From Candidatus Thioglobus sp. REDSEA-S12_B1 (GTDB lineage Bacteria > Pseudomonadota > Gammaproteobacteria > PS1 > Pseudothioglobaceae): a DNA stretch of 52,143 nucleotides. The stretch is from contig LURN01000072.1 in the NCBI GenBank assembly GCA_001628405.1, positions 1-52,143 of the forward strand. Reading direction: 5' to 3'. The notes beneath the pieces are model-generated. The model ran no database searches, had not been told where the DNA came from, and saw only the letters and a list, made by a program, of their open reading frames with translations. The position numbers were made by a program, and so were the translations under genes. How positions within the stretch are numbered: the first letter of the stretch is position 1; every line of letters starts with the position of its first letter. Below, piece by piece: positions 25,893 to 38,125 of this stretch.

Positions 25893-27760
25893 GAATGCGT
25901 CTTATAGGTCTTTAGAAATACAAGTAATATCGAAATTGATGCGGGAGTAACCCCTTGAATCCTACTAGCTTGTCCAATAGTTTCAGGCTTATACTGATTC
26001 AACTTTTGTCTTACTTCGTTTGATAATGCTTTAATTTCGCTATAGTCAATATCAGGAGAGAGCTTTGTACTCTCATTTTTACGATATTTTTCAATTTCGT
26101 CCAGCTGTCTTTTAATATACCCCTCATATTTGATTTGATTTTCAACTTGCTCAATAATGAGTTTATCTTCCAAAAATGGCTGGGCACTCTCAATCTTACT
26201 AAGTAATTTATAATTGATATTTGGTCTTTTAAGCAAAGCCTCCAAGCTATATTCATGGTTTAACTTAATCCCAAGAACTTCTTCAGCTTGTTTATCATCA
26301 GATTGAATCCAAAAAGACTTTAAGCGTTTTTTTTCGAGAGACACCTGCTCATACTTTCCATTAAAAGACTGCCAGCGATTATCGTCTATAAGGCCTAATT
26401 CTCTTGCTTGGGGTGTTAACCTTTCATCTGCATTATCTTCTCTAAGTAATAATCGGTATTCTGCCCTCGACGTAAACATACGATATGGTTCTGTTGCACC
26501 TTTAGTTGTCAAGTCATCAACCATGACACCAATATAAGATTCATCTCTCTTAGGAATCCATGCACTTTTTTCTTGCACCTGAAGAGCCGCATTAATTCCT
26601 GCAAGCAACCCCTGGGCTGCAGCCTCTTCATATCCAGTGGTACCATTGATCTGTCCAGCAAAAAATAATCCGGATATTTTCTTAACTTCTAAAGTCTGTT
26701 TTAAACCCCTAGGGTCAAAAAAATCATATTCAATCGCGTAACCAGGACGGATTATCTTTGCCCTTTCAAAACCTTTGATCGAGTTAACAAATTCCTCCTG
26801 CACCTCATAAGGCAATGAAGTAGAAATACCATTTGGATAAACCTCGTGAGTAGTTAACCCTTCTGGTTCAACAAAAATTTGATGGGAATCACGTTCTTCA
26901 AACCTAACAACCTTATCTTCTATAGAAGGACAGTATCTTGGACCTACACCCTCAATTTTGCCACTAAAAAGTGGTGAGTCTTTCAACCCATTATTAATAA
27001 ATTCGTGAGTTTTAGAGTTTGTATGTGTAATAAAGCATGGGATCTGTTCAGGATGATCAGAAGCTTTGCCCATAAATGAAAAGCTTGGTAGTGGGGTATC
27101 GCCTTCTTGTTTTTGAAGAACATTGTAGTTAATTGTTCTACCGTCCAGTCTTGGCGGGGTTCCAGTTTTAAGCCTTCCAACACCTAAATCATAAGATCTT
27201 AATCTCTTAGATAAAATATTTGCAGGGGCATCTCCAGCCCTTCCTCCCTGATAGTTTTGCTGACCAATATGAATGATTCCGCCTAGAAATGTACCTGAAG
27301 TCAAAATAACCTTATCTGAAAAAAACTCAAGGCCCATTTGTGTAACTACACCTTTGACCCTGTTATTTTCTAGAATTAAATCATCTACTGGCTGCTGAAA
27401 TATTGTCAGATTCTCTTGGTTTTCTACTCTCTTCCTAATTTCTGCTTTATACAACAGTCTGTCTGCTTGAGCTCTCGTAGCTCTAACTGCAGGACCTTTT
27501 GATGCATTAAGAGTTCTAAACTGTATACCTGATAAGTCTATAGCTTCAGCCATGGAGCCGCCCATTGCATCAATCTCTTTTACAAGGTGTCCTTTTCCAA
27601 TCCCGCCAATGGCTGGATTGCAGCTCATTTGTCCAATAGTCTCTATGTTATGAGTAATCAACAATGTGTCTACACCCATTCGAGCTGAAGCAAGTGCAGC
27701 CTCAGTTCCAGCATGGCCGCCTCCAACAACAATTACAGGGTAATACTTACTTTGTTTCAT
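25889..27760 (-). CDS. mnmG: tRNA uridine-5-carboxymethylaminomethyl modification enzyme MnmG (GidA)
   Basis: The FAD enzyme that works with MnmE on U34 of several tRNAs. The 623-residue protein carries the N-terminal Rossmann motif [19 protein letters not shown], then the family block [15 protein letters not shown] (both shortened here), ending with [21 protein letters not shown]. The C-terminal helical domain has IQGVTPASI. It uses a methylene-THF carbon as donor, a link to C1 supply. Length and motifs are normal. Confidence 0.97.
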   Translation of the reverse strand: MKQSKYYPVIVVGGGHAGTEAALASARMGVDTLLITHNIETIGQMSCNPAIGGIGKGHLVKEIDAMGGSMAEAIDLSGIQFRTLNASKGPAVRATRAQADRLLYKAEIRKRVENQENLTIFQQPVDDLILENNRVKGVVTQMGLEFFSDKVILTSGTFLGGIIHIGQQNYQGGRAGDAPANILSKRLRSYDLGVGRLKTGTPPRLDGRTINYNVLQKQEGDTPLPSFSFMGKASDHPEQIPCFITHTNSKTHEFINNGLKDSPLFSGKIEGVGPRYCPSIEDKVVRFEERDSHQIFVEPEGLTTHEVYPNGISTSLPYEVQEEFVNSIKGFERAKIIRPGYAIEYDFFDPRGLKQTLEVKKISGLFFAGQINGTTGYEEAAAQGLLAGINAALQVQEKSAWIPKRDESYIGVMVDDLTTKGATEPYRMFTSRAEYRLLLREDNADERLTPQARELGLIDDNRWQSFNGKYEQVSLEKKRLKSFWIQSDDKQAEEVLGIKLNHEYSLEALLKRPNINYKLLSKIESAQPFLEDKLIIEQVENQIKYEGYIKRQLDEIEKYRKNESTKLSPDIDYSEIKALSNEVRQKLNQYKPETIGQASRIQGVTPASISILLVFLKTYKTHS

Positions 27761-27780
27761 TTTTTACATAAGTCCAAATC

Positions 27781-27807
27781 AAAAGACCCGATAAATCGGG
27801 CCTTTTA
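27781..27807 (-). terminator. Terminator of the fba transcript
   Basis: AAAAGACCCGAT-aa-ATCGGGCCTTTT: a GC-rich stem with flanking A/T bases, in the 106 nt between fba and mnmG. A second hairpin, TCAGGC-tatg-GCCTGA (27818-27833), lies just before it on the minus strand, so the fba transcript ends in a double stem-loop. Confidence 0.7.
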
Positions 27808-27866
27808 TTATACGCATTCAGGCTATGGCCTGATAAATTTAGTCTTAGACCAAGATTAAAGCTCTA

Positions 27867-28928
27867 TTAATACTTATAGCCTGCCTCAAAGAGAGTCTCT
27901 TGAGATGATGGCTGAGAACCAGCAACATAATCCCCTTTAGAAGCCTCTGAATTAGCTTGACATCGAGCTAATAAAGCTTTTTGACCAGCTTCTATATCTT
28001 CACCCTTCCATGCTTGCAAGCAAGATTGTTGAAGTGCTCTTCCATAAGAGAACGTTAGACTGGTAGCACTCTTATTCTCTATACTGTTCATCGTGTTCAA
28101 ATAAACAGAAGCGTCTTCCTCAGTTAGACCTCCAGATAAAAACATAATTCCTGGAACCGCTGCAGGCACACATCGATTCATTGTCCTCACGGTCATCTTG
28201 GCAACCTCTTCAGACCCAGCTTTATTTTTATTATCCGCTCCTGAAACTGTCATGGAAGGCTTCAATAATGTGCCTTCTAAAAATACATTGTTTTCAGAAC
28301 AAGCCTTATAAACCTCGACAAGAACTTTTTCTTGAACTTCAGCTGTTTTTTCAATGGTGTGATCACCATCCATTAGAATTTCAGGCTCAATAATTGGAAC
28401 CAGACCAGATTCCTGACAAATCTTTGCATATCTTGCAAGGCCCCATGCATTCTCTTTAATTGCTAGATCCGTAGGGCAACCATCTGCAGTAATTTGAAGA
28501 ACTGCACGCCATTTTGCAAATCTAGCTCCCTGTTTATAATACTCAGCAGTTCTTTCAGCAAGACCTTCAAGACCTTTGCACCAAGTTTCAACTTCGTGTC
28601 CTCCAGCCAACGGGCTGAGGCCTTTATCAACCTTAATGCCAGGAATAATGCCCAACTTCTTTATTTTAGAAACCATCGCTTCACCGTCCAGATGGTTTTG
28701 ATAAAGCGTCTCTTCAAAAAGAATTGCACCACTGATAAATTCCCCAAGGCCTTCTGTTGTAAAAAGCATGCCACGGTATGCCTGGCGGTTTTCTTCAGTG
28801 TTTTCTAAATTAATTCCTGCAAGCCTCTTTCCGATAGTTGGAGTGGATTCATCCACTGCAAGCAATCCTTTACCTCTAGCAGCAAGTTGATTCGCTGTTT
28901 GCCTTAACTCTTCTTGATTATTTACCAT
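27867..28928 (-). CDS. Fructose-bisphosphate aldolase, class I
   Basis: Class I (Schiff-base) aldolase of about 353 residues. I start at the ATG at 28928 because AGGTGA lies 5 nt upstream; a longer frame would start at the GTG inside that ribosome site. Features are GLLAVDESTPTIGKRL at the N-terminus, ARFAKWRAVLQI, IEPEILMDG and the catalytic Lys in FLEGTLLKPSM. The C-terminal tail ends in Tyr, as in the eukaryotic-type enzyme. It closes a tkt-gap-pgk-pyk-fba gene block and can serve glycolysis, gluconeogenesis or a Calvin-type cycle. Confidence 0.95.
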   Translation of the reverse strand: MVNNQEELRQTANQLAARGKGLLAVDESTPTIGKRLAGINLENTEENRQAYRGMLFTTEGLGEFISGAILFEETLYQNHLDGEAMVSKIKKLGIIPGIKVDKGLSPLAGGHEVETWCKGLEGLAERTAEYYKQGARFAKWRAVLQITADGCPTDLAIKENAWGLARYAKICQESGLVPIIEPEILMDGDHTIEKTAEVQEKVLVEVYKACSENNVFLEGTLLKPSMTVSGADNKNKAGSEEVAKMTVRTMNRCVPAAVPGIMFLSGGLTEEDASVYLNTMNSIENKSATSLTFSYGRALQQSCLQAWKGEDIEAGQKALLARCQANSEASKGDYVAGSQPSSQETLFEAGYKY

Positions 28929-28951
28929 AATATTCACCTTTTTATTTTCTA

Positions 28952-30400
28952 TTAATAATTTCCATCACCAACACGTAAAATTTTCATCAGGTTTGTACCG
29001 CCTGATTTATCTTTATGCATCCCCTTTGTAAGAATAACTATATCTTTATCGACAACTACTGATTTTTTGAGAAGAATTTCTATAACCTTGCTATTCACAT
29101 CATTCCAATCGTCTGCACTGTTTTTTTCAATGTAACAAGGATAAACACCTCTATAAATAGTTACTTTTTTTAATGTTTTGTAGTTATCAGACATCGCAAA
29201 AATTGAAATATTTGAACTAATTCTTGACATCCAAAGAGCCGTTTTGCCTGTTTGAGTAAGAGTTGCAACTACTTTTGCTCCAAGATGGTTAGCTGCATAC
29301 ATTGAACTCATTGCTATAGTTTCATCAATACCCTCAAAATCTTCATGAAGCCTATGGTGAGAAACTTTTGCAGTTGGGCTCTTTTCAGCCTCAATGCAGA
29401 CATCACTCATTGTCTTAACTGCCTTAACAGGATTCTTGCCTACAGCAGTCTCTGCAGAGAGCATAACTGCATCTGTACCGTCAAGGACAGCATTGGCTAC
29501 ATCAAAAACCTCAGCTCTAGTTGGTATAGGACTAAGAATCATCGATTCCAGCATTTGAGTAGCAGTGATCACAAATCTATCATTAGCTCTTGCTAACAAT
29601 ATTAAACGTTTTTGTTGAGCTGGCAATTGTGGATCTCCAATTTCAACACCTAAGTCACCACGTGCTACCATGATTCCGGCAGCTTCTTGAATGATTTCAG
29701 TAATTACTTCATCCTGTAAAGATTCAGCTCTTTCAATTTTTGCGATAACGCTTGCATTAGAGCCTGCTTCCTCCAAAAGTCTTTTGGTTTCTCTAACATC
29801 ATCAGCATTCACTGGAAAAGAAATTGCTACATAATCAGCGTCTGCTTTTGCAGCAGTAACAATATCTTGCTTATCTTTTTCTGTAAGAGCACTCGCACTC
29901 AAGCCGCCGCCACGTAGATTAATTCCTTTGTTATTAGAGAGGGTCCCACCTTGAATAACCTTGGTTTTGATTTTTTTTCCAGATATCTCATCTACCTGAA
30001 GAATTATTTTCCCATCATCGAGTAATAGCGTATTTCCAATACTCAAATCATTAGGAAGCTCTTTATATGCAAGACCAACTGAACCTTCATCACCATCGCT
30101 CTCAGGCAATCCAGCATCAAGAGTAAACTGACCGCCATTTTTGAGCTCAATCTTTCCTGATTTGAATGATGCAATCCTGATCTTTGGACCCTGCAAGTCC
30201 ATCATCACCCCAATAAAAACATCATTCTCCTTTTCGTATTCTCTTACCTGAGCAATACGCGCGAGATGTTCTTTCTCATTATTATGCGAGAAATTAATAC
30301 GCACAACATTAACGCCTGCATCCAATATCCCCTTTAAAACATCTGGTTCATCCGTGGAAGGACCTAGTGTAGCTAGGATTTTAGTTCTTCTTTTAATCAT
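28952..30400 (-). CDS. pyk: Pyruvate kinase
   Basis: The 482-residue enzyme converts PEP and ADP to pyruvate and ATP. It begins [18 protein letters not shown] and contains [19 protein letters not shown], the catalytic-Lys strand [23 protein letters not shown] and the signature ATQMLESMI. The C-terminal allosteric domain is present. Its start overlaps the pgk end by 8 nt. Presence next to pgk, with ppsA across the divergent region, means both directions of the PEP-pyruvate step are encoded here. Confidence 0.97.
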   Translation of the reverse strand: MIKRRTKILATLGPSTDEPDVLKGILDAGVNVVRINFSHNNEKEHLARIAQVREYEKENDVFIGVMMDLQGPKIRIASFKSGKIELKNGGQFTLDAGLPESDGDEGSVGLAYKELPNDLSIGNTLLLDDGKIILQVDEISGKKIKTKVIQGGTLSNNKGINLRGGGLSASALTEKDKQDIVTAAKADADYVAISFPVNADDVRETKRLLEEAGSNASVIAKIERAESLQDEVITEIIQEAAGIMVARGDLGVEIGDPQLPAQQKRLILLARANDRFVITATQMLESMILSPIPTRAEVFDVANAVLDGTDAVMLSAETAVGKNPVKAVKTMSDVCIEAEKSPTAKVSHHRLHEDFEGIDETIAMSSMYAANHLGAKVVATLTQTGKTALWMSRISSNISIFAMSDNYKTLKKVTIYRGVYPCYIEKNSADDWNDVNSKVIEILLKKSVVVDKDIVILTKGMHKDKSGGTNLMKILRVGDGNY

Positions 30401-31565
30401 CAGTTGACTGAACTCTTTTCTCTAAAATCTCAACAACAGGCAGCTTTTTTCCCTCAAGAAATTCTAAAAAAGCACCACCTCCGGTAGAGATATAAGATAT
30501 CTTATCTTCAATATTAAATTTATCCACTGCAGCCAAGGTATCTCCCCCTCCCGCGATTGAAAAAGCATCAGACTCTGCAATCGCTCTTGCTAACTCTTCA
30601 GTTCCCCTAGCAAACTGATCAAATTCGAACACACCTACAGGCCCATTCCATACAATTGTGCCTGCATTACGCATAATTTCACACAGCTCGGAAGTTGAGT
30701 TTGGTCCAATATCAAAAATCATATCATCCGGAGCCACTGCGCTGGCATTTTTACTTTCAGCAGTTGCAAATTCTGAGAACTCTTTGCCACATACAACATC
30801 GCCAGGAACAGGGATTTGACAGTGCTCCATTAATGACTGAGCTGTTGGAATTAAATCATGCTCACATAATGATTGACCAACACTATTTCCTTGTGCAGCA
30901 ATAAATGTATTTGCAATACCCCCGCCCACCACAAGCTGATCAACAACCTTGGAAAGTGCGTCCAAAACTGTTAACTTTGTAGAGACTTTTGAACCTCCTA
31001 CAATTGCTATCATTGGCCTCTTAGGATTATCGAGCGCCTTACCAAGTGCTTCCAACTCGCCCACTAAGAGCGGTCCTGCGCATGCTACTGGTGCAAATTT
31101 CGTTACACCATAGGTTGAGGCATGAGCCCTATGTGCAGTTCCAAATGCATCTTGAACACAGATATCACACAATGCGGCCATTTTTTTCGATAAAGCTTCG
31201 TCATTTTCTTTTTCACCCTCGTTAAACCTTACATTTTCACAAAGGACTACCTCCCCACTTTCTATCTCAATTCCATCAAGCCAATTAGACTCTAGTCTTA
31301 CTTTTTGTCCTAGCAATTTTGAAAGATGCTCTGCAACAGGCTGAAGTGAGAATTTTTCTTCGAACTCTCCTGCGTTTGGCCTGCCAAGATGTGATGTGAT
31401 CATTACTTTGGCTCCAGCCTTTGAAGCAGTGAGTATTGTTGGCAATGAGGCAACAATCCTTTTATCGCTTGTCACCTCACCGTTTTTAATTGGAACATTT
31501 AAATCTTGTCTAATTAAGACTCGTTTACCGTTTAAATCCAAATCGGTCATCTTAAGTAAATTCAT
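30393..31565 (-). CDS. pgk: Phosphoglycerate kinase
   Basis: Reversible 3-phosphoglycerate phosphorylation. I begin at the ATG at 31565 ([11 protein letters not shown]), with GGAG 6 nt upstream; an ATG four codons earlier overlaps that site. About 390 residues include [17 protein letters not shown], the hinge [15 protein letters not shown] and the nucleotide-binding GGGDTLAAV near the C-terminus with [12 protein letters not shown]. Normal length. It lies between gap and pyk with 29 nt to gap. Confidence 0.97.
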   Translation of the reverse strand: MNLLKMTDLDLNGKRVLIRQDLNVPIKNGEVTSDKRIVASLPTILTASKAGAKVMITSHLGRPNAGEFEEKFSLQPVAEHLSKLLGQKVRLESNWLDGIEIESGEVVLCENVRFNEGEKENDEALSKKMAALCDICVQDAFGTAHRAHASTYGVTKFAPVACAGPLLVGELEALGKALDNPKRPMIAIVGGSKVSTKLTVLDALSKVVDQLVVGGGIANTFIAAQGNSVGQSLCEHDLIPTAQSLMEHCQIPVPGDVVCGKEFSEFATAESKNASAVAPDDMIFDIGPNSTSELCEIMRNAGTIVWNGPVGVFEFDQFARGTEELARAIAESDAFSIAGGGDTLAAVDKFNIEDKISYISTGGGAFLEFLEGKKLPVVEILEKRVQSTDD

Positions 31566-31594
31566 CAAATGCTCCAACTAATTAGAAACAATTA

Positions 31595-32593
31595 CTATTG
31601 CGAGATATGGCCTGCTAAACGGAGTAGATTGCATGTGTAACTGTACTCATTATCGTACCATGAAACCATTTTAACGAATGTATCGTCCATTGACATTCCA
31701 GCCTCTGCATCAAAAGTAGAGGCAAGAGGACTGCCAACGAAATCTGTTGATACAACCTTCTCATCGGTATAGCCTAAGACACCCTTCATTGAACCTTCAG
31801 ACGCCGCTTTCATTGCCTCACAAATTGCATCATAGTCAGAGGCACTATTTAGTTCAGCAGTTAAATCAACTACAGACACATCAGAAGTAGGGATTCTAAA
31901 GGCCATTCCTGTTAATTTTCCATTAAGCTCAGGCAAAACTTTACCAACCGCCTTTGCTGCTCCAGTTGAAGATGGAATAATATTCTCTAAAATACCTCTT
32001 CCACCTCGCCAATCTTTCATTGATGGACCATCTACCGTTTTTTGAGTTGCTGTTGCAGCATGAACTGTTGTCATTAATCCCCTTTTTATGCCCCATTCAT
32101 CGTTGAGGACTTTTGCGATAGGAGCCAAACAGTTAGTAGTACATGAGGCAGCCGAAATTATTGATTGGCCATCATAAGCGTCATGATTAACTCCGTATAC
32201 AAACATCGGTGTAGCATCTTTTGAAGGTGCTGACTGTATAACTTTTTTTGCTCCTGCATCAATATGTGCTTGGCACCCCTCTTCTGTTAAGAAGAAGCCA
32301 GTGCAATCAATTACAAGATCTGCTCCAATATCGCCCCACTTAAGGTCTGCTGGATTTCGCTCAGCAGTTAGACGAATTTTCTTCCCGTCTATGACAAAAT
32401 TATTCCCTTCAAGTACAACATCTTTACCAAACCTTCCATGAACAGAATCATATCTAAGCATGTAAGACAAGTAATCATTGTCTAGAAGGTCGTTAACTCC
32501 TACCACCTCTAGGTTATCAAAATCCTTATCAATTGCACGAAACACCATTCTTCCAATTCGACCAAACCCATTAATTCCGACCTTAATTGTCAT
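31595..32593 (-). CDS. gap: Glyceraldehyde-3-phosphate dehydrogenase
   Basis: The 332-residue enzyme has the NAD-binding start [16 protein letters not shown], the active-site [12 protein letters not shown] with the catalytic Cys, [15 protein letters not shown], and the closing [13 protein letters not shown]. The residue after the first beta-strand pair is the Asp-type loop [20 protein letters not shown], consistent with NAD preference. It is the second gene in the tkt-led block. Confidence 0.97.
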   Translation of the reverse strand: MTIKVGINGFGRIGRMVFRAIDKDFDNLEVVGVNDLLDNDYLSYMLRYDSVHGRFGKDVVLEGNNFVIDGKKIRLTAERNPADLKWGDIGADLVIDCTGFFLTEEGCQAHIDAGAKKVIQSAPSKDATPMFVYGVNHDAYDGQSIISAASCTTNCLAPIAKVLNDEWGIKRGLMTTVHAATATQKTVDGPSMKDWRGGRGILENIIPSSTGAAKAVGKVLPELNGKLTGMAFRIPTSDVSVVDLTAELNSASDYDAICEAMKAASEGSMKGVLGYTDEKVVSTDFVGSPLASTFDAEAGMSMDDTFVKMVSWYDNEYSYTCNLLRLAGHISQ

Positions 32594-32614
32594 CTTAAAC
32601 TCCTAATAAAATAA

Positions 32615-34603
32615 TTAACTTAAAACTCTATCAACTGTAGAAACTACATTTTCTACAGTAAAACCAAAATGTTTGAAGAGCTCGCCTGCAGGTGCTGACT
32701 CCCCGTAAGAACTCATTGCGACTATCCCTCCATCTAATCCAACATATTTATACCAAGACTCAGAAACGCCTGCCTCAATAGCAACTCTCTTGACTCCTGG
32801 CGTCAAAACTGAATCTTTATAATCTTGATCTTGTTCATCAAATGCATTTGTTGATGGCATCGATACGACTCGAACCTTTCTTCCAGTCATAGCTTTCGCC
32901 GAATCCATTGCAAGTGAAACTTCAGAACCGCTGGCAATGAGGATAACTTCAGGCTGACCATCGCAGTCTGAAAGAACATAACCCCCTTTTTCAATCTCTT
33001 TCAACTGAGCATCAGATCTTTCCATTGGTGTTAGATTTTGCCTAGAAAAAATTAGTGCTGTCGGTGCGTCGCCACGAAGCATGGCTACTTTCCAAGACAC
33101 TGCTGATTCTATTGCATCACAAGCGCGCCAAGTTTGAAAATTTGGAATGACTCTCATCGTTGCAAGTTGCTCAACTGCCTGATGTGTTGGACCGTCCTCA
33201 CCCAATCCTATAGAGTCATGAGAATAAACAAAGATGGTTCCAATCTTCATCATTGCTGCCATACGCAAAGCATTTCGCATGTATTCCATAAACATAAGGA
33301 AAGTAGCTCCATAAACTTTGAACCCTCCATGAAGGACCATGCCATTCATCATGACTGCCATTCCAAACTCTCTAACACCCCAAGAAATATAATTTCCATT
33401 GGGATTTTCAGAATTTACAAGAACGCTACCAGACCAATTAGTTAAATTTGACCCGGTTAAGTCTGCTGAACCACCAAACAACTCAGGGACAACAGGTCCC
33501 ATAGCCTCAATAGCATTTTGTGATGCTTTTCTAGAGGCAATATTTGGCATATCCTTCTGAGTTTTGGCAATATATTCGTCCATCTTAGGGGAGAAATTTT
33601 CTGGTAATTTTCCGGCCATTCTTCTCTCAAACTCAGCAGCTTCTTGTGGGAAAGAAGCCCTATACGCCCTAAACCTCTCATTCCACTCCTCTTCAGCATT
33701 TTCACCCTCAGCCTTGTGATTCCAGCCATCATATATCTCTTGAGGAATCTCAAAAGGTTCGTAATTCCATCCAATATTTTTCCTTGTTAGCGCTATTTCA
33801 TCATCACCCAAAGGAGCGCCATGACAATTGTGGGAGCCGGCTAGGTTTGGTGAGCCATAGCCAATAACAGTTCTCGTACAAATTAGAGTAGGCCTGTCAT
33901 TAATAGCCTTTGCCTCAATAATAGCAGCATTTATAGCTTCTGGATCATGCCCATCAACATCGGCAATGACATGCCAGTTATAGGATTTAAAACGCCCAGG
34001 AACTCCTTTTTCCATCCAGTCACCAATATGGCCATCGATTGAAATGTCATTGTCATCCCAAAAGGCGATTAATTTTCCAAGTCCAAGTGTCCCTGCTAAT
34101 GCGCAAGACTCATGAGACAAGCCCTCCATTAAGCATCCATCCCCCATGAAAACATAAGTGTTGTGATCTACAATAGAGTGACCAGGCTTATTAAACTGAG
34201 CAGCCAGTGTCCTCTCAGCAATGGCCATACCAACAGCGTTCGAGATGCCTTGACCCAAAGGACCTGTTGTAGTTTCAACACCATCTGCATATCCATACTC
34301 TGGATGACCCGGTGTTTTTGAGTGCAGTTGACGGAAATTTTTAAGTTCTTCGATACTCAAGTCATAACCAGTCAGGTGCAACAAAGAATAAATAAGCATA
34401 GAACCATGACCATTCGATAAGACAAAACGATCACGATCTGCCCAATTAGAATTCGACGGATTAAACTTTAAATGCTTATTCCAAAGCACCTCAGCAATAT
34501 CTGCCATACCCATCGGCGCACCTGGGTGACCAGACTTAGCCCTTTGAACAGCGTCCATGCTCAAAGCGCGGATGGCGTTTGCTAATTCGAGTTGTGTAGC
34601 CAT
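32615..34603 (-). CDS. tkt: Transketolase
   Basis: The 662-residue ThDP enzyme of the pentose phosphate and Calvin pathways. It shows [20 protein letters not shown] at the N-terminus (residue positions about 22-41), [27 protein letters not shown], the ThDP/metal motif [10 protein letters not shown] continuing to DDNDISIDG, and the pyrimidine-domain [21 protein letters not shown] segment (here [16 protein letters not shown]). Length is normal. It leads the block tkt-gap-pgk-pyk-fba; a TATAAT hexamer at 34636-34641 on the minus strand is a plausible -10. Confidence 0.97.
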   Translation of the reverse strand: MATQLELANAIRALSMDAVQRAKSGHPGAPMGMADIAEVLWNKHLKFNPSNSNWADRDRFVLSNGHGSMLIYSLLHLTGYDLSIEELKNFRQLHSKTPGHPEYGYADGVETTTGPLGQGISNAVGMAIAERTLAAQFNKPGHSIVDHNTYVFMGDGCLMEGLSHESCALAGTLGLGKLIAFWDDNDISIDGHIGDWMEKGVPGRFKSYNWHVIADVDGHDPEAINAAIIEAKAINDRPTLICTRTVIGYGSPNLAGSHNCHGAPLGDDEIALTRKNIGWNYEPFEIPQEIYDGWNHKAEGENAEEEWNERFRAYRASFPQEAAEFERRMAGKLPENFSPKMDEYIAKTQKDMPNIASRKASQNAIEAMGPVVPELFGGSADLTGSNLTNWSGSVLVNSENPNGNYISWGVREFGMAVMMNGMVLHGGFKVYGATFLMFMEYMRNALRMAAMMKIGTIFVYSHDSIGLGEDGPTHQAVEQLATMRVIPNFQTWRACDAIESAVSWKVAMLRGDAPTALIFSRQNLTPMERSDAQLKEIEKGGYVLSDCDGQPEVILIASGSEVSLAMDSAKAMTGRKVRVVSMPSTNAFDEQDQDYKDSVLTPGVKRVAIEAGVSESWYKYVGLDGGIVAMSSYGESAPAGELFKHFGFTVENVVSTVDRVLS

Positions 34604-34746
34604 TATTAAAACCTATGAAAAATTGTGGACTCTAAATTATACATTTTTTTTCTGTCAACCCACTCTCAAAAGCCTGTATAAAGGCAACTTTGAGGAAAAA
34701 ATATTCAATTGCAATATAGTATCATTATCATAATGTGATAAAAATA

Positions 34747-34784
34747 AGACACTAGATGTGAATGTCTAGTCCGTCTGGTTTTTT
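34747..34784 (+). promoter_or_regulatory. Terminator-like hairpin in the tkt/ppsA divergent region
   Basis: AGAC-ACTAGA-(8-nt loop)-TCTAGT-cc-GTCT followed by GG and six T on the plus strand. No gene reads into it from the left on that strand, so it could be a leader attenuator for ppsA or the 3' end of a small RNA. The 289-nt region also holds TATCATTATCATAATGTGATA just upstream (about 34720-34740), a loosely symmetrical AT-rich site. No protein gene is seen in it. Confidence 0.4.
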
Positions 34785-34892
34785 ATGTATTAAAATTATA
34801 CTTTTGGTGAAAAACTCTATTATTACATTTTGTGTCAAAAATAGCTGTCATCACTTCATATATCTATTTTAACGCTTCAAAAAAGGGGTCTC

Positions 34893-37256
34893 ATGAATGA
34901 GAATGTAGTCTGGCTAAAAGATGTCGGCATGTCTGACGTTGAAAAAGTAGGTGGAAAGAATGCGTCGCTAGGAGAAATGATTAGTGGACTTGACTCTCAA
35001 GGCGTGAGAGTTCCTGGTGGTTTTGCTACAACTGCTGAGGCATTTGAATCTTTTTTAGAATATTCGGACCTCAAAAATAAAATTAACAAGCTTTTATCTG
35101 ATCTAGATGTCACTAATATCCAAGAGCTTACGAAAACTGGTTTGTTAATCAGACAATGGGTTGAGGAGGCTCCATTTCCTGATGAGCTTTATCAATCAAT
35201 TGTTGATAGCTATGAAAAACTTTCCAATGAATTAGGTTCAGACGTTACTTTCGCCGTACGCTCCTCAGCCACTGCTGAAGATTTACCTGAAGCCTCATTC
35301 GCTGGTCAGCAAGAGACTTATTTAAATGTAAGTGGTATTGAAGATATTCTAACTGCAGTTCGTAAAGTTTACGCTTCACTCTATAACGACCGTGCAATTT
35401 CTTATAGAGTTCACCAAGGCTTTGAGCATGAGATGGTTTCATTATCGGCTGGAATTCAACAAATGGTTCGAAGCGATATTGGCTCTAGTGGGGTGATGTT
35501 TACACTTGATACTGAGTCTGGATTCGACGAGGTTGTTTTTATTACCTCTGCATACGGACTCGGAGAAACTGTTGTTCAAGGGTCAGTCAATCCAGATGAG
35601 TTTTATGTGCATAAACCAGCCCTAAAGTCAGGAAGACCGGCAATTTTATCAAGAAGCCTTGGTTCCAAATTAATCAAAATGGTTTACGCGGAAGACAATT
35701 CCAGATCGCCTGTTGCAACGACAGAGGTTGATTACAAAGATCGACTCAAATTCAGCTTGAGTGACTCACAAATTGAAGAGCTTGCGCAGTATGCTATGAA
35801 AATCGAGTCTCACTATGGCAGAGCAATGGATATTGAATGGGCTCTTGATGGTGTGGATGGGAAATTATATATTGTCCAGGCCAGACCTGAGACAGTTAAG
35901 AGTAGACAAAGCACGCAAAATATTGAACGATATCAACTCCTTGAGACCTCTAAAATTCTCGTTGAAGGAAGAGCTATTGGGCAAAAAATTGGAACAGGAA
36001 AAACCAAAATTATTAATGATTTGTCAGAAATGGACTCTGTCAATCAAGGTGACATTCTAGTAACCGATATGACAGACCCAGACTGGGAGCCTGTTATGAA
36101 ACGAGCTTCTGCAATCATTACAAATAGGGGTGGTAGAACCTGTCACGCAGCAATAATAGCCCGTGAACTAGGGGTTCCTGCAATAGTTGGCACAGGTAAT
36201 GCAACTGAATTACTTCAAAATAACTCTGAAGTTACTGCATCTTGCGCTGAGGGCGATACTGGAAAAGTTTATCAAGGCAAATTGGATTTCGAGCATACAT
36301 TTTCAGAAGTTGGTAACCTACCTGAAATTCCAGTAAAGATTATGATGAATGTTGGAAATCCTTCCCGAGCTTTTGATTTTGCAAGTATTCCCAATGCAGG
36401 TGTAGGACTTGCTCGGTTGGAGTTCATCATTAATAATACTATTGGTATTCACCCAAAAGCACTACTCCAGTTTGAGAGTATTCCTAGTGAATTTAAGGAT
36501 GAAATTGTAAAAAGGACTTCTTGTTACAAGTCACCAGTTGACTTTTATGTTCAAAAACTGACTGAGGGCATTTCTACCATTGCAGCAAGTTTTGCTGAAT
36601 CGCCCGTAATTATTCGTATGTCAGACTTTAAATCTAATGAATACTCTAACTTGTTTGCTGGTGAACTCTATGAACCCAATGAAGAAAATCCTATGATTGG
36701 ATATAGAGGTGCATCGCGTTATATCTCCTCTGACTTTAGGGAATGCTTTGATCTTGAATGTCAAGCAATAAAAAACGTTAGAAACGAAATGGGGCTTAAG
36801 AATGTTGAAATCATGATTCCATTTGTTAGAACAACAACTGAAGCCTCGAAAGTTATTGACCTTTTAAAGGAGAATGGACTAGAGCGTGGTAAGGACGGCT
36901 TAAGAATAATTATGATGTGTGAACTCCCTTCAAATGCTGTGATAGCTGAAGAGTTTCTAGAGTACTTTGATGGATTTTCAATTGGCTCGAATGACTTAAC
37001 ACAACTGACACTTGGTATGGATAGAGACTCCGCTTTAATTGCTGATGGTTTTGATGAGAGAAATGCTGCAGTTAAAAGTATGATCACTATGGCAATAGAT
37101 GCATGTCATAATAAGGGCAAATATATTGGTATTTGTGGTCAAGGTCCATCAGACCATATGGATTTTGCGGAGTGGCTTTTGGAGAAAGAAATTACTAGCA
37201 TTTCACTTAATCCGGATACTGTGGTTGAAACTTGGAATAAGCTTGGCCAGCTTTAA
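34893..37256 (+). CDS. ppsA: Phosphoenolpyruvate synthase
   Basis: Makes PEP from pyruvate with ATP going to AMP, the entry to gluconeogenesis. The 787 residues contain the ATP-grasp part ([35 protein letters not shown] split between loops), the swivelling domain with the phospho-His in [18 protein letters not shown], and the PEP-binding barrel with [30 protein letters not shown] and the catalytic Cys in GICGQGPSD. Length is normal. Its regulator follows 18 nt later. Confidence 0.97.
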   Translation: MNENVVWLKDVGMSDVEKVGGKNASLGEMISGLDSQGVRVPGGFATTAEAFESFLEYSDLKNKINKLLSDLDVTNIQELTKTGLLIRQWVEEAPFPDELYQSIVDSYEKLSNELGSDVTFAVRSSATAEDLPEASFAGQQETYLNVSGIEDILTAVRKVYASLYNDRAISYRVHQGFEHEMVSLSAGIQQMVRSDIGSSGVMFTLDTESGFDEVVFITSAYGLGETVVQGSVNPDEFYVHKPALKSGRPAILSRSLGSKLIKMVYAEDNSRSPVATTEVDYKDRLKFSLSDSQIEELAQYAMKIESHYGRAMDIEWALDGVDGKLYIVQARPETVKSRQSTQNIERYQLLETSKILVEGRAIGQKIGTGKTKIINDLSEMDSVNQGDILVTDMTDPDWEPVMKRASAIITNRGGRTCHAAIIARELGVPAIVGTGNATELLQNNSEVTASCAEGDTGKVYQGKLDFEHTFSEVGNLPEIPVKIMMNVGNPSRAFDFASIPNAGVGLARLEFIINNTIGIHPKALLQFESIPSEFKDEIVKRTSCYKSPVDFYVQKLTEGISTIAASFAESPVIIRMSDFKSNEYSNLFAGELYEPNEENPMIGYRGASRYISSDFRECFDLECQAIKNVRNEMGLKNVEIMIPFVRTTTEASKVIDLLKENGLERGKDGLRIIMMCELPSNAVIAEEFLEYFDGFSIGSNDLTQLTLGMDRDSALIADGFDERNAAVKSMITMAIDACHNKGKYIGICGQGPSDHMDFAEWLLEKEITSISLNPDTVVETWNKLGQL

Positions 37257-37274
37257 ATAATTCGACAAGTAATT

Positions 37275-38087
37275 ATGCGAACTGTTTTTTTTATTTCTGA
37301 TAGAACTGGTATTACAGCAGAAGCACTTGGAAATAGCCTTCTGACACAGTTCCCTGAAATAGAATTTAAGCGCATTAATTTGGCTTTTATAGATACACAG
37401 GAAAAAGCTCAATCAGCGGTATCACTTATCAATGAAGCCTCAGAAACTGATGGGCAACCCGCACTAATTTTTAGCACTCAAGTTTCTAGTGAATATCGTC
37501 ATCTTCTCGAAGATAGTAGTGGAATTATGTTTGATTTTTTCGACACATTTATTTCACAACTTGAGAAAACACTTGAAACTAAATCATCACATGAAATGGG
37601 TCTATCTCATGGAGTAGGGAACAAAAACACATACTCTGGCAGAATAGATAGTATCAATTTTGCAGTGAATAATGATGATGGGCTCTCCACTAAACATTAT
37701 GATAGTGCTGATATTATTCTTACAGGCGTCTCAAGATCAGGAAAAACACCTACATGTCTTTTTTTAGCACTTCAATATGGCATTTATGCTGCAAACTATC
37801 CTCTCATCGATGAAGACCTAAATTCTATTGCGATTCCAAGCGCTTTAAAACCATTTAAGCACAAGCTCTATGGTTTGACTATTAACCCAGTTAGGCTTCA
37901 AAATATTAGAGACGTGAGAAGGTCAAATAGCGGTTATGCTTCTATTGAGCAGTGCCGAAAAGAGGTTCGCAGGGCAGAAGATATATTTGTTCAAAATGAC
38001 ATCTCATTTATTGACACAAGTCATATATCTATTGAAGAAATTGCTGGCCGCATTCTCCAAAAAAGCAAGCTCGAAAGAAGATACTAG
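37275..38087 (+). CDS. ppsR: PEP synthase regulatory protein (bifunctional kinase/pyrophosphorylase)
   Basis: DUF299 protein that switches PpsA off by ADP-dependent phosphorylation and on again by phosphate-dependent removal. The 270 residues begin VFFISDRTGITAEALGNSLL. They carry the P-loop GVSRSGKTPTCLFLALQYG and the C-terminal RRAEDIF with IDTSHISIEEIAGRIL. Length is normal. The ppsA-ppsR pair allows fast control of the PEP/pyruvate node against the pyruvate kinase encoded 5 kb away. Confidence 0.94.
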   Translation: MRTVFFISDRTGITAEALGNSLLTQFPEIEFKRINLAFIDTQEKAQSAVSLINEASETDGQPALIFSTQVSSEYRHLLEDSSGIMFDFFDTFISQLEKTLETKSSHEMGLSHGVGNKNTYSGRIDSINFAVNNDDGLSTKHYDSADIILTGVSRSGKTPTCLFLALQYGIYAANYPLIDEDLNSIAIPSALKPFKHKLYGLTINPVRLQNIRDVRRSNSGYASIEQCRKEVRRAEDIFVQNDISFIDTSHISIEEIAGRILQKSKLERRY

Positions 38088-38092
38088 TCTGA

Positions 38093-38122
38093 TAGTGAAC
38101 CCAAGTCAATTAGGGTTCACTA
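38093..38122. terminator. Stem-loop between convergent ppsR and fdhA
   Basis: TAGTGAACCC-(10-nt loop)-GGGTTCACTA, a perfect 10-bp stem in the 38 nt between the two stop codons. It has no T-run on either strand, so it may act as a barrier or RNA-stabilising element rather than a classical intrinsic terminator. Confidence 0.55.
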
Positions 38123-38125
38123 ATA

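Noticed and set aside
34720..34740. Fur-box-like sequence (TATCATTATCATAATGTGATA and its complement)
   Set aside because: Only the first half matches GATAATGATAATCATTATC well; about 13 of 19 positions fit, which is weak in AT-rich DNA.
36761..37087. Long antisense frames over ppsA, pit, accD and other genes
   Set aside because: They are reverse-strand shadows of well-supported genes, with no ribosome site or recognisable protein features.
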